A stretch of DNA of 39,223 nt from Nemertoderma westbladi (GCA_032718475.1 JAUCBJ010009054.1:1-39223); one strand, 5' to 3'; positions 1-15,100 are shown, numbered from the stretch's first letter. Numbers and translations are program-made. Notes: generated by a model from the sequence alone, not told the origin.

Positions 1-165
1 TCTATCTTAGCGGAAAATTTAGTACATAAAGTTATACTGTACTTGTAATACTATACCGCGTTTATCTTAGCGGAAGTTTAATACATAAAGTTATACTGTA
101 CTTGTACTACTATACCGCGTCTATCTTAGCGGAAGTTCAGTACATAGAAAATGTAGTACATAAAG
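1..165. repeat. Tandem repeat, about 59-bp unit, cut by the window edge
   Basis: Units begin at 1, 61 and 120 with the word YTATCTTAGCGG and continue through ACATAAAGTTATACTGTA to ACTATACCGCG. Two full units and part of a third are visible, and the third is broken near 145-165 by a short internal duplication of the word AGTACATA. The array probably extends to the left of the window. No coding potential is seen. Confidence 0.8.
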
Positions 166-1450
166 TTATACTGCATATAGGCCTACTTACTACATACAGC
201 TATACAGTATATTCAATACGAGCTTACAGTACCGAGCTTACGGGAAGTAAATCAAACACAAATAGTACAGAATAGTGTATCATACTGTATGTTACGAGAC
301 AATAGGGCGAAATGAGAAAATAAATGCAAAGAAACAAATACAAAAAAAAAATAGTGAATGATGAGATGAATGCTCTAAATTGAACTTACTGTATACTTAC
401 CCCACGGTAGGACGCTATGGGACAAAGGACTCTCTCACACAGTTGACTCTGCCGGTAACTTATAAACCCTCACGCAAAAACCGGCTAACTGCAGATTAGG
501 GGGTTTTTTGTGAATATGCAAAATTTATTTAGTTTTTTTTATTTATTTAATACTGTTGGTCCAACTGCTGCAAATCGCGTCGACTCAATCTGCAGCCGTG
601 GTGCTTCCGTATTAAATATTATGTTACTGGGATAACAAAATTTTGACGAAAAAAAAATTCGGAATAATTTTGAAAAAAACAAAACTGAAAAAAAATTTAT
701 GTATAATTAAACTTTAGTTATTTCCAGCCAAAATACCTGCAATGTAATAATCGATAGCTGTAAAATAATAATTAGGGTCTACAGTATTGTACCGGTACCC
801 TTCTGATTCACTCAAAATATTCCTATTTGTTACTGTATGGGACCCCCGCTGCATGCGTCTATCCCCACTGCCTCAATGTGAAAGATAACGCCGGCCACCG
901 AAATGCCACAGCCACTCTAGCAACCGCTAGCGTAGTAACCCGTTACTTTACGTCCGTCGGCTACCACACACTTCTAATCCAACAAAGGCCTTTCCCAGTG
1001 GCACTTGTTTTCCCGAGGAGAAAGGGCAGAAGGGTACAGGGTACATCAATAGCTACGGACAGGATGGCAATTACTTCCCCCTTTGCTTACGCAGGTGGAC
1101 AATAACATCAATATCAAAGAATATAATATGTTGTATATTTAGTATTGATTGAAACAAAGGGTTACGTAATTTGTAATATTGATATACACTTACCAACAAA
1201 TAATTCGTCCGGACGCTACCACCCGTTCCTCCTGAATTGCACTGCACTGTAGGCCTTGCGTCTATGAGAAGATCCGCACACAAATAAATATTACAGCATA
1301 AAACTTAACTTAACTAGATAATACGGCCATATTGGACTACGTAATACTTGAAATAATAAACAATGGAGGGATGTAAATATTATGTCTGACTGTAAGATAC
1401 GTTGTAATTGTAAGATTTTAATAGCACAAGTGTAAATGATAATTTGTAAT
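166..1450. other. Non-coding stretch, no gene recognised
   Basis: This AT-rich sequence has A/T homopolymer runs (for example around 340-350 and 530-545) and scattered palindromic words such as AGGCCT and GGTACCGGTACC-like stretches. Short open frames at 827-1105 (plus) and 1071-1283 (minus) have low-complexity, family-free translations and no splice or start context that would support them. I see no RNA gene and no mobile-element ends. Confidence 0.5.
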
Positions 1451-1682
1451 TTAACTGTCTGAACCTGAACCTGAACCTGATAACAAATAAGAGTAAATTA
1501 CCATCCCTCCAAAACTAATTAAAGCTACCAACAGAGTCAACTGAATAACAAGGAGAGAGTACAAATAAATTGTTGTTACTGCTATTATATAGTATAAGAG
1601 TTGACCTCTATAATTACTTATTACCATTAGGAACTGAGCAACATAATTGGCTGTAATAATAACGGCATTAATAATCTGATGC
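1451..1682 (-). CDS. Possible exon or exon remnant of a small membrane protein (ninjurin-like by eye)
   Basis: The minus-strand frame reads IINAVIITANYVAQFL, then a strongly hydrophobic stretch of about 30 residues ending LLVIQLTLLVALISFG, and stops after a short Gly-Ser tail. In ninjurins, a helix containing an Ala-Asn-x-x-Gln motif is followed by a first membrane segment with a conserved Gln. The order and spacing here resemble that, but with about three extra residues and many substitutions. A possible AG acceptor precedes the Ile-Ile at about 1682, and there is an in-frame stop just upstream of it. I see no partner exons: the upstream side on this strand runs into the satellite within about 130 bp. 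The frame may be chance or a decayed fragment. The similarity is from memory of the family pattern, not from an alignment. Confidence 0.2.
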
Positions 1683-1824
1683 AGGGCCAATCAGAGGACG
1701 GCTTCTGCTAAATAGGTATGTCGAATAGAGTGTACCGTAATATATTGGCATTGTTACTGAACATAATTGGTGTGTAATGTATAAATATAAATTGGATCTG
1801 AGATTCATAGACGCTCTACCATTA

Positions 1825-4800
1825 CAACTGTGTTACACGAACTGTAGCTGTAACACAGACAACTGTGCACTCCGTTACACTAACGGTAGCAGTAACCCAG
1901 ACTGCCACTGTGTTACACTAACTGTATCAGTAACCCAGACTGACCACCGTGTTACTCTAACTGTATCAGTAACCCAGGCTGACCACTGTGTTACACTAAC
2001 TGTAGCACTAACCCAGACTGACCACTGTGTTACTCCAACTGTATCAGTAACCCAGACTGACAACTGTGTTACACTATCTGTAGCAGTACCCAGACTGTCC
2101 ACTCCGTTACACTAACTGTAGCAGTAACCCAGACTGACCACTGTGTTACTCTAACTGTATCAGTAACCCAGACTGCCCACTGTGTTACACTATCTGAAGC
2201 AGTAACCCAGATTGTCCACTCCGTCACAGTGACTGTAGCAGTAACCCAGACTGACTCACTGTGTTACACTGACTGTAGCAGTAACCCAGACTGACACACA
2301 GTGCAGTGCTACACTAACTGTAGCAGTCTGACCACTGTGTTACACTAACTGTAGAAGTAACCCAGACTGTCCACTGTCTTACACTAACTGTAGCAGTAAC
2401 CCAGTCTGACCACTGTGTTACACGAGCTGTAGCAGTAACCCAGACTGTCCACTCCGTTACACTAACTGTAGCAGTAACCCAGACTGCCCCTGCGTTACAC
2501 TAACTGTAGCAGTAATCCAGACTGACTCACTGTCTTACACTAACTGTAGCAGTAATCCAGACTGACTCACTGTGTTACACTAACTGTAACAGTAACCCAG
2601 ACTGACTGGTGTGTTACACTAACTTTAGCAGTATCCCAGACAGACTCACTGTGTTACACTAACTGTAGCAGTACCCCAGACTGACTAGTGTGTTAGACTA
2701 ATTGTAGCAGTAACCCAGACTGACCACTGTGTTACACTAACTGTTGCAGTAACCCAGACAGATTCACTGTATTACATTAACTGTGGCAGTCTAACCACTG
2801 TGTTACACGAACTGTAGCAGTAACACAGACGACTGTGCACTCCGTTACACTAACTGTAGCAGTAACCCAGACTGCCACTGTGTTACGCTAACTGTGGCAG
2901 TAACCAGACTGTCCACTGTTTTACACTATCTGTAACAGTAACCCAGACTGACCACTGTGTTACACTAACTATAGCAGTAATCCAGACTGACCACTGTCTT
3001 ACACTAACTGTAGCAGTAACCCAGACTGACCACTGTGTTACACTAACTGTAGCAGTAACCCAGACTGGCCACTGTGTTAAACTAACTGTGCCAGTAACCC
3101 AGACTGACCACTGTGTTAAACTAACTGTGCCAGTAACCCAGACTGACCACTGTGTTACTCTAACTGTAGCAGTAACCCAGACTGACCACTGTGTTACACT
3201 AACTGTAGCAGTAACCCAGACTGTCTACTCCGTTACACTGACTGTAGCAGTAACCCAGACTGTCTACTCCGTTACACTGACTGTAGCAGTAACCCAGACT
3301 GACCACTGTGTTACACTAACTGTAGCAGTAACCCAGACTGACCAGTGTTACACTAACTGTAGCAGTAACCCAGACTGTCCACTGTGAATCACTAACTGTA
3401 GCAGTAACCCAGACTGACCATTGTGTTACACTAACTGTAGCAGTAACCCAGACTGAGCACTGCGTTACACTAACTGTAGCAGTAACCCAGACTGTCCACT
3501 GTGTCACTAACAGTAGCAGTAACCCAGACTGTCCACTGTGTATCACTAACTGTAGCAGTAACCCAGACTGACCACTGTGTTACACTAACTGTAGCAGTAA
3601 CCCAGACTGTCCACTGTGTATCACTAACTGTAGCAGTAACCCAGACTGACCACTGTGTTACACTAACTGTAGCAGTAACCCAGACTGTCTACTCCGTTAC
3701 ACTGACTGTAGTAGTAACCCAGACTGACCACTGTGTTACACTAACTGTAGCAGTAACGCAGAATGACCAGTGTTACACTAACTGTAGCAGTAACCCAGAC
3801 TGTCCACTGTGTATCACTAACTGTAGCAGTAACCCAGACTGACCACTGTGTTACACTAACTGTAGCAGTAACCCAGACTGTCTACTCCGTTACACTGACT
3901 GTAGCAGTAACCCAGACTGACCACTGTGTTACACTAACTGTAGCAGTAACCCAGACTGACCAGTGTTACACTAACTGTAGCAGTAACCCAGACTGTCCAC
4001 TGTGTATCACTAACTGTAGCAGTAACCCAGACTGACCATTGTGTTACACTAACTGTAGCAGTAACCCAGACTGACCATTGTGTTACACTAACTGTAGCAG
4101 TAATCCAGACTGAGCACTGCGTTACACTAACTGTAGCAGTAAACCAGACTGAACACTGTTTTACACCAACTGTAGCAGAAACCCAGACAGACTCACTGTG
4201 TTACACTGATAGTAGCAGTAACCCAGACTGACACACAGTGTTACACTAACTGTATCAGTAACCCAGACTGACCACTGTGTAACACTAACTGTAGCAGTAA
4301 CCCAGACAGATTCACTGTATTACATTAACTGTGGCAGTCTAACCACTGTGTTACACGAACTGTAGCTGTAACACAGACAACTGTGCACTCCGTTACACTA
4401 ACGGTAGCAGTAACCCAGACTGCCACTGTGTTACACTAACTGTATCAGTAACCCAGACTGACCACCGTGTTACTCTAACTGTATCAGTAACCCAGGCTGA
4501 CCACTGTGTTACACTAACTGTAGCACTAACCCAGACTGACCACTGTGTTACTCCAACTGTATCAGTAACCCAGACTGACAACTGTGTTACACTATCTGTA
4601 GCAGTACCCAGACTGTCCACTCCGTTACACTAACTGTAGCAGTAACCCAGACTGACCACTGTGTTACTCTAACTGTATCAGTAACCCAGACTGCCCACTG
4701 TGTTACACTATCTGAAGCAGTAACCCAGATTGTCCACTCCGTCACAGTGACTGTAGCAGTAACCCAGACTGACTCACTGTGTTACACTGACTGTATCAGT

Positions 4801-5453
4801 AACCCAGACTGACACACAGTGCAGTGCTACACTAACTGTAGCAGTCTGACCACTGTGTTACACTAACTGTAGAAGTAACCCAGACTGTCCACTGTCTTAC
4901 ACTAACTGTAGCAGTAACCCAGTCTGACCACTGTGTTACACGAGCTGTAGCAGTAACCCAGACTGTCCACTCCGTTACACTAACTGTAGCAGTAACCCAG
5001 ACTGCCCCTGCGTTACACTAACTGTAGCAGTAATCCAGACTGACTCACTGTCTTACACTAACTGTAGCAGTAATCCAGACTGACTCACTGTGTTACACTA
5101 ACTGTAACAGTAACCCAGACTGACTGGTGTGTTACACTAACTTTAGCAGTATCCCAGACAGACTCACTGTGTTACACTAACTGTAGCAGTACCCCAGACT
5201 GACTAGTGTGTTAGACTAATTGTAGCAGTAACCCAGACTGACCACTGTGTTACACTAACTGTTGCAGTAACCCAGACAGATTCACTGTATTACATTAACT
5301 GTGGCAGTCTAACCACTGTGTTACACGAACTGTAGCAGTAACACAGACGACTGTGCACTCCGTTACACTAACTGTAGCAGTAACCCAGACTGCCACTGTG
5401 TTACGCTAACTGTGGCAGTAACCAGACTGTCCACTGTTTTACACTAACTGTAG
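1825..5453. repeat. Higher-order duplication within the satellite, offset 2518 bp
   Basis: The variant order in 1825-2935 recurs almost base for base at 4343-5453, including idiosyncratic units such as GCACTAACCCAG and the truncated GCAGTACCCAGACTG. The intervening 2936-4342 carries other variants. The copies differ at only a few positions (for example the unit near 2275 compared with 4793). Confidence 0.8.
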
Positions 5454-5639
5454 CAGTAACCCAGACTGACCATTGTGTTACACTAACTGTAGCAGTAACC
5501 CAGACTGAGCACTGCGTTACACTAACTGTAGCAGTAACCCAGACTGTCCACTGTGTCACTAACAGTAGCAGTAACCCAGACTGTCCACTGTGTATCACTA
5601 ACTGTAGCAGTAACCCAGACTGACCACTGTGTTACACTA

Positions 5640-8600
5640 ACTGTAGCAGTAACCCAGACTGTCCACTGTGTATCACTAACTGTAGCAGTAACCCAGACTG
5701 ACCACTGTGTTACACTAACTGTAGCAGTAACCCAGACTGTCTACTCCGTTACACTGACTGTAGCAGTAACCCAGACTGACCACTGTGTTACACTAACTGT
5801 AGCAGTAACGCAGACTGACCAGTGTTACACTAACTGTAGCAGTAACCCAGACTGTCCACTGTGTATCACTAACTGTAGCAGTAACCCAGACTGACCACTG
5901 TGTTACACTAACTGTAGCAGTAACCCAGACTGTCTACTCCGTTACACTGACTGTAGCAGTAACCCAGACTGACCACTGTGTTACACTAACTGTAGCAGTA
6001 ACCCAGACTGACCAGTGTTACACTAACTGTAGCAGTAACCCAGACTGTCCACTGTGTATCACTAACTGTAGCAGTAACCCAGACTGACCATTGTGTTACA
6101 CTAACTGTAGCAGTAACCCAGACTGAGCACTGCGTTACACTAACTGTAGCAGTAACCCAGACTGTCCACTGTGTCACTAACAGTAGCAGTAACCCAGACT
6201 GTCCACTGTGTATCACTAACTGTAGCAGTAACCCAGACTGACCACTGTGTTACACTAACTGTAGCAGTAACCCAGACTGTCCACTGTGTATCACTAACTG
6301 TAGCAGTAACCCAGACTGACCACTGTGTTACACTAACTGTAGCAGTAACCCAGACTGTCTACTCCGTTACACTGACTGTAGCAGTAACCCAGACTGAGCA
6401 CTGTGTTACACTAACTGTATCAGTAACCCAGACTGACCACTGTGTTACACTAACTGTAGCAGTAACCCAGACTGACCACTGTGTTACCCTAACTGTAGCA
6501 GTAACCCAGACTGTCTACTCCGTTACACTGACTGTAGCAGTAACCCAGACTGAGCACTGTGTTACACTAACTGTATCAGTAACCCAGACTGACCACTGTG
6601 TTACACTAACTGTAGCAGTAACCCAGACTGTCTACTCCGTTACACTGACTGTAGCAGTAACCCAGACTGACCACTGTGTTACACTAACTGTAGCGGTAAC
6701 CCAGACTGTCTACTCCGTTACACTGACTGTAGCAGTAACCCAGACTGTCTACTCCGTTACACTGACTGTAGCAGTAACCCAGACTGACCACTGTGTTACA
6801 CTAACTGTAGCAGTAACCCAGACTGACCACTGTGTTACACTAACTGTAGCAGTAACCCAGACCTACCACTGTGTTAAACTAACTGTGCCAGTAACCCAGA
6901 CTGACCACTGTGTTACTCTAACTGTAGCAGTAACCCAGACTGACCACTGTGTTACACTAACTGTAGCAGTAACCCAGACTGTCTACTCCGTTACACTGAC
7001 TGTAGCAGTAACCCAGACTGTCTACTCCGTTACACTGACTGTAGCAGTAACCCAGACTGACCACTGTGTTACACTAACTGTAGCAGTAACCCAGACTGGC
7101 CACTGTGTTAAACTAACTGTGCCAGTAACCCAGACTGACCACTGTGTTAAACTAACTGTGCCAGTAACCCAGACTGACCACTGTGTTACTCTAACTGTAG
7201 CAGTAACCCAGACTGACCACTGTGTTACACTAACTGTAGCAGTAACCCAGACTGTCTACTCCGTTACACTGACTGTAGCAGTAACCCAGACTGACCACTG
7301 TGTTACACTAACTGTAGCAGTAACCCAGACTGACCAGTGTTACACTAACTGTAGCAGTAACCCAGACTGTCCACTGTGTATCACTAACTGTAGCAGTAAC
7401 CCAGACTGACCATTGTGTTACACTAACTGTAGCAGTAACCCAGACCGAGCACTGCGTTACACTAACTGTAGCAGTAACCCAGACTGTCCACTGTGTCACT
7501 AACAGTAGCAGTAACCCAGACTGTCCACTGTGAATCACTAACTGTAGCAGTAACCCAGACTGACCATTGTGTTACACTAACTGTAGCAGTAACCCAGACT
7601 GAGCACTGCGTTACACTAACTGTAGCAGTAACCCAGACTGTCCACTGTGTCACTAACAGTAGCAGTAACCCAGACTGTCCACTGTGTATCACTAACTGTA
7701 GCAGTAACCCAGACTGACCACTGTGTTACACTAACTGTAGCAGTAACCCAGACTGTCCACTGTGTATCACTAACTGTAGCAGTAACCCAGACTGACCACT
7801 GTGTTACACTAACTGTAGCAGTAACCCAGACTGTCTACTCCGTTACACTGACTGTAGCAGTAACCCAGACTGACCACTGTGTTACACTAACTGTAGCAGT
7901 AACGCAGACTGACCAGTGTTACACTAACTGTAGCAGTAACCCAGACTGTCCACTGTGTATCACTAACTGTAGCAGTAACCCAGACTGACCACTGTGTTAC
8001 ACTAACTGTAGCAGTAACCCAGACTGTCTACTCCGTTACACTGACTGTAGCAGTAACCCAGACTGACCACTGTGTTACACTAACTGTAGCAGTAACCCAG
8101 ACTGACCAGTGTTACACTAACTGTAGCAGTAACCCAGACTGTCCACTGTGTATCACTAACTGTAGCAGTAACCCAGACTGACCATTGTGTTACACTAACT
8201 GTAGCAGTAACCCAGACTGAGCACTGCGTTACACTAACTGTAGCAGTAACCCAGACTGTCCACTGTGTCACTAACAGTAGCAGTAACCCAGACTGTCCAC
8301 TGTGTATCACTAACTGTAGCAGTAACCCAGACTGACCACTGTGTTACACTAACTGTAGCAGTAACGCAGACTGACCAGTGTTACACTAACTGTAGCAGTA
8401 ACCCAGACTGTCCACTGTGTATCACTAACTGTAGCAGTAACCCAGACTGACCACTGTGTTACACTAACTGTAGCAGTAACCCAGACTGTCTACTCCGTTA
8501 CACTGACTGTAGCAGTAACCCAGACTGACCACTGTGTTACACTAACTGTAGCAGTAACGCAGACTGACCAGTGTTACACTAACTGTAGCAGTAACCCAGA

Positions 8601-11600
8601 CTGTCCACTGTGTATCACTAACTGTAGCAGTAACCCAGACTGACCACTGTGTTACACTAACTGTAGCAGTAACCCAGACTGTCTACTCCGTTACACTGAC
8701 TGTAGCAGTAACCCAGACTGACCACTGTGTTACACTAACTGTAGCAGTAACCCAGACTGACCAGTGTTACACTAACTGTAGCAGTAACCCAGACTGTCCA
8801 CTGTGTATCACTAACTGTAGCAGTAACCCAGACTGACCATTGTGTTACACTAACTGTAGCAGTAACCCAGACTGAGCACTGCGTTACACTAACTGTAGCA
8901 GTAACCCAGACTGTCCACTGTGTCACTAACAGTAGCAGTAACCCAGACTGTCCACTGTGTATCACTAACTGTAGCAGTAACCCAGACTGACCACTGTGTT
9001 ACACTAACTGTAGCAGTAACCCAGACTGTCCACTGTGTATCAGTAACTGTAGCAGTAACCCAGACTGACCACTGTGTTACACTAACTGTAGCAGTAACCC
9101 AGACTGTCTACTCCGTTACACTGACTGTAGCAGTAACCCAGACTGAGCACTGTGTTACACTAACTGTATCAGTAACCCAGACTGACCACTGTGTTACACT
9201 AACTGTAGCAGTAACCCAGACTGACCACTGTGTTACCCTAACTGTAGCAGTAACCCAGACTGTCTACTCCGTTACACTGACTGTAGCAGTAACCCAGACT
9301 GAGCACTGTGTTACACTAACTGTATCAGTAACCCAGACTGACCACTGTGTTACACTAACTGTAGCAGTAACCCAGAATGTCTACTCCGTTACACTGACTG
9401 TAGCAGTAACCCAGACTGACCACTGTGTTACACTAACTGTAGCGGTAACCCAGACTGTCTACTCCGTTACACTGACTGTAGCAGTAACCCAGACTGTCTA
9501 CTCCGTTACACTGACTGTAGCAGTAACCCAGACTGACCACTGTGTTACACTAACTGTAGCAGTAACCCAGACTGACCACTGTGTTACACTAACTGTAGCA
9601 GTAACCCAGACCTACCACTGTGTTAAACTAACTGTGCCAGTAACCCAGACTGACCACTGTGTTACTCTAACTGTAGCAGTAACCCAGACTGACCACTGTG
9701 TTACACTAACTGTAGCAGTAACCCAGACTGTCTACTCCGTTACACTGACTGTAGCAGTAACCCAGACTGTCTACTCCGTTACACTGACTGTAGCAGTAAC
9801 CCAGACTGACCACTGTGTTACACTAACTGTAGCAGTAACCCAGACTGGCCACTGTGTTAAACTAACTGTGCCAGTAACCCAGACTGACCACTGTGTTAAA
9901 CTAACTGTGCCAGTAACCCAGACTGACCACTGTGTTACTCTAACTGTAGCAGTAACCCAGACTGACCACTGTGTTACACTAACTGTAGCAGTAACCCAGA
10001 CTGACCAGTGTTACACTAACTGTAGCAGTAACCCAGACTGTCCACTGTGTATCACTAACTGTAGCAGTAACACAGACTGACCATTGTGTTACACTAACTG
10101 TAGCAGTAACCCAGACTGAGCACTGCGTTACACTAACTGTAGCAGTAACCCAGACTGTCCACTGTGTCACTAACAGTAGCAGTAACCCAGACTGTCCACT
10201 GTGAATCACTAACTGTAGCAGTAACCCAGACTGACCATTGTGTTACACTAACTGTAGCAGTAACCCAGACTGAGCACTGCGTTACACTAACTGTAGCAGT
10301 AACCCAGACTGTCCACTGTGTCACTAACAGTAGCAGTAACCCAGACTGTCCACTGTGTATCACTAACTGTAGCAGTAACCCAGACTGACCACTGTGTTAC
10401 ACTAACTGTAGCAGTAACCCAGACTGTCCACTGTGTATCACTAACTGTAGCAGTAACCCAGACTGACCACTGTGTTACACTAACTGTAGCAGTAACCCAG
10501 ACTGTCTACTCCGTTACACTGACTGTAGCAGTAACCCAGACTGACCACTGTGTTACACTAACTGTAGCAGTAACGCAGACTGACCAGTGTTACACTAACT
10601 GTAGCAGTAACCCAGACTGTCCACTGTGTATCACTAACTGTAGCAGTAACCCAGACTGACCACTGTGTTTCACTAACTGTAGCAGTAACCCAGACTGTCT
10701 ACTCCGTTACACTGACTGTAGCAGTAACCCAGACTGACCACTGTGTTACACTAACTGTAGCAGTAACCCAGACTGACCAGTGTTACACTAACTGTAGCAG
10801 TAACCCAGACTGTCCACTGTGTATCACTAACTGTAGCAGTAACCCAGACTGACCATTGTGTTACACTAACTGTAGCAGTAACCCAGACTGAGCACTGCGT
10901 TACACTAACTGTAGCAGTAACCCAGACTGTCCACTGTGTCACTAACAGTAGCAGTAACCCAGACTGTCCACTGTGTATCATTAACTGTAGCAGTAACCCA
11001 GACTGACCACTGTGTTACACTAACTGTAGCAGTAACCCAGACTGTCCACTGTGTATCACTAACTGTAGCAGTAACCCAGACTGACCACTGTGTTACACTA
11101 ACTGTAGCAGTAACCCAGACTGTCTACTCCGTTACACAGACTGTAGCAGTAACCCAGACTGAGCACTGTGTTACACTAACTGTATCAGTAACCCAGACTG
11201 ACCACTGTGTTACACTAACTGTAGCAGTAACCCAGACTGACCACTGTGTTACCCTAACTGTAGCAGTAACCCAGACTGTCTACTCCGTTACACTGACTGT
11301 AGCAGTAACCCAGACTGAGCACTGTGTTACACTAACTGTATCAGTAACCCAGACTGACCACTGTGTTACACTAACTGTAGCAGTAACCCAGACTGTCTAC
11401 TCCGTTACACTGACTGTAGCAGTAACCCAGACTGACCACTGTGTTACACTAACTGTAGCGGTAACCCAGACTGTCTACTCCGTTACACTGACTGTAGCAG
11501 TAACCCAGACTGTCTACTCCGTTACACTGACTGTAGCAGTAACCCAGACTGACCACTGTGTTACACTAACTGTAGCAGTAACCCAGACTGACCACTGTGT

Positions 11601-12174
11601 TACACTAACTGTAGCAGTAACCCAGACCTACCACTGTGTTAAACTAACTGTGCCAGTAACCCAGACTGACCACTGTGTTACTCTAACTGTAGCAGTAACC
11701 CAGACTGACCACTGTGTTACACTAACTGTAGCAGTAACCCAGACTGTCTACTCCGTTACACTGACTGTAGCAGTAACCCAGACTGTCTACTCCGTTACAC
11801 TGACTGTAGCAGTAACCCAGACTGACCACTGTGTTACACTAACTGTAGCAGTAACCCAGACTGGCCACTGTGTTAAACTAACTGTGCCAGTAACCCAGAC
11901 TGACCACTGTGTTAAACTAACTGTGCCAGTAACCCAGACTGACCACTGTGTAACTCTAACTGTAGCAGTAACCCAGACTGACCACTGTGTTACACTAACT
12001 GTAGCAGTAACCCAGACTGTCTACTCCGTTACACTGACTGTAGCAGTAACCCAGACTGACCACTGTGTTACACTAACTGTAGCAGTAACCCAGACTGACC
12101 AGTGTTACACTAACTGTAGCAGTAACCCAGACTGTCCACTGTGTATCACTAACTGTAGCAGTAACCCAGACTGA
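5640..12174. repeat. Three copies of a multi-unit higher-order block
   Basis: The same ordered series of variant units occurs at 6171-7409, 8920-10080 and 10936-12174. The middle copy is exactly two 39-bp units (78 bp) shorter near its end. The surrounding sequence from about 5640 matches the sequence from about 8389 with an offset of 2749, which becomes 2671 after the two-unit deletion. This is the pattern left by unequal crossing-over of blocks of about 2.7 kb. Confidence 0.8.
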
Positions 12175-15100
12175 CCATTGTGTTACACTAACTGTAGCAG
12201 TAACCCAGACTGAGCACTGCGTTACACTAACTGTAGCAGTAACCCAGACTGTCCACTGTGTCACTAACAGTAGCAGTAACCCAGACTGTCCACTGTGTAT
12301 CACTAACTGTAGCAGTAACCCAGACTGACCACTGTGTTACACTAACTGTAGCAGTAACCCAGACTGTCCACTGTGTATCACTAACTGTAGCAGTAACCCA
12401 GACTGACCACTGTGTTACACTAACTGTAGCAGTAACCCAGACTGTCTACTCCGTTACACTGACTGTAGCAGTAACCCAGACTGACCACTGTGTTACACTA
12501 ACTGTAGCAGTAACCCAGACTGACCAGTGTTACACTAACTGTAGCAGTAACCCAGACTATCCACTGTGTATCACTAACTGTAGCAGTAACCCAGACTGAC
12601 CACTGTGTTACACTAACTGTAGCAGTAACCCAGACTGTCTACTCCGTTACACTGACTGTAGCAGTAACCCAGACTGACCACTGTGTTACACTAACTGTAG
12701 CAGTAACCCAGACTGACCAGTGTTACACTAACTGTAGCAGTAACCCAGACTGTCCACGTGTATCACTAACTGTAGCAGTAACCAGACTGACCATTGTGTT
12801 ACACTAACTGTAGCAGTAACCCAGACGGAGCACTGCGTTACACTAACTGTAGCAGTAACCCAGACTGTCCACTGTGTCACTAACAGTAGCAGTAACCCAG
12901 ACTGTCCACTGTGTATCACTAACTGTAGCAGTAACCCAGACTGACCACTGTGTTACACTAACTGTAGCAGTAACCCAGACTGTCCACTGTGTATCACTAA
13001 CTGTAGCAGTAACCCAGACTGACTACTGTGTTACACTAACTGTAGCAGTAACCCAGACTGTCTACTCCGTTACACTGACTGTAGCAGTAACCCAGACTGA
13101 GCACTGTGTTACACTAACTGTATCAGTAACCCAGACTGACCACTGTGTTACACTAACTGTAGCAGTAACCCAGACTGTCTACTCCGTTACACTGACTGTA
13201 GCAGTAACCCAGACTGACCATTGTATTACACTAACTGTAGCAGTAACCCAGACTGAGCACTGCGTTACACTAACTGTAGCAGTAACCCAGACTGTCCACT
13301 GTGTCACTAACAGTTGCAGTAACCCAGACTGACCAGTGTTACACTAACTGTAGCAGTAACCCAGAATGCCCACTGTGTTAGACTAACTATCAGTAACCCA
13401 GACTGAACACTGCGTTACACTAACCATAGCAGTAACTCAGACTGGCCAGTGTGCTAAACTAACTGTAGCAGTAACCCAGACTGTCCACTCCGTTACACTG
13501 ACTGTAGCAGTAACCCAGACTGACCATTGTGTTACAATAACTGTAGCAGTATCCCAGACTGACCATTGTGTTACACTAACTGAAACAGTAATCCAGACTG
13601 GCCAGTGTGTTAAACTAACTGTGCCAGTAACCCAGACTGACCATTGTGTTACACTAACTGTAGCAGTAACCCAGACTGAGCACTGCGTTACACTAACTGT
13701 AGCAGTAACCCAGACTGACCATTGTGTTACGCTAACTGTAGCAGTAACCTAGACCGAGCACTGCGTTACACTAACTGTAGCAGTAAACCAGACTGACCAG
13801 TGTGTTACACTAACTGTAGCAGAAACCCAGACAGACTCACTGTGTTACACTGATAGTAGCAGTAACCCAGACTGACACACAATGTTACACTAACTGTATC
13901 AGTAACCCAGACTGACCATTGTTTTACACTAACTGTAGCAGTAATCCAGACTGAGCACTGCGTTACACTATCTGTAGCAGTAAACCAGACTGAACACTGT
14001 TTTACACCAACTGTAGCAGAAACCCAGACAGACTCACTGTGTTACACTGATAGTAGCAGTAACCCAGAATGACACACAGTGTTACACTAACTGTATCAGT
14101 AACCCAGACTGACCACTGTGTAACACTAACTGTAGCAGTAACCCAGACAGATTCACTGTATTACATTAACTGTGGCAGTCTAACCACTGTGTTACACGAA
14201 CTGTAGCTGTAACACAGACAACTGTGCACTCCGTTACACTAACGGTAGCAGTAACCCAGACTGCCACTGTGTTACACTAACTGTATCAGTAACCCAGACT
14301 GACCACCGTGTTACTCTAACTGTATCAGTAACCCAGGCTGACCACTGTGTTACACTAACTGTAGCAGTAACCCAGACTGACCACTGTGTTACTCCAACTG
14401 TATCAGTAACCCAGACTGACAACTGTGTTACACTATCTGTATCAGTAACCCAGACTGCCCACTGTGTTACACTATCTGAAGCAGTAACCCAGATTGTCCA
14501 CTCCGTCACAGTGACTGTAGCAGTAACCCAGACTGACTCACTGTGTTACACTGACTGTAGCAGTAACCCAGACTGACACACAGTGCAGTGCTACACTAAC
14601 TGTAGCAGTCTGACCACTGTGTTACACTAACTGTAGAAGTAACCCAGACTGTCCACTGTCTTACACTAACTGTAGCAGTAACCCAGTCTGACCACTGTGT
14701 TACACGAGCTGTAGCAGTAACCCAGACTGTCCACTCCGTTACACTAACTGTAGCAGTAACCCAGACTGCCCCTGCGTTACACTAACTGTAGCAGTAACCC
14801 AGACTGTCCACTGTGTATCACTAACTGTAGCAGTAACCCAGACTGACCACTGTGTTACACTAACTGTAGCAGTAACCCAGACTGTCTACTCCGTTACACT
14901 GACTGTAGCAGTAACCCAGACTGACCACTGTGTTACACTAACTGTAGCAGTAACCCAGACTGACCAGTGTTACACTAACTGTAGCAGTAACCCAGACTAT
15001 CCACTGTGTATCACTAACTGTAGCAGTAACCCAGACTGACCACTGTGTTACACTAACTGTAGCAGTAACCCAGACTGTCCACTGTGTATCACTAACTGTA

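Noticed and set aside
827-1283. Small frames of 92 and 70 codons near the left end
   Set aside because: They overlap on opposite strands and have no recognisable motif or exon signals.
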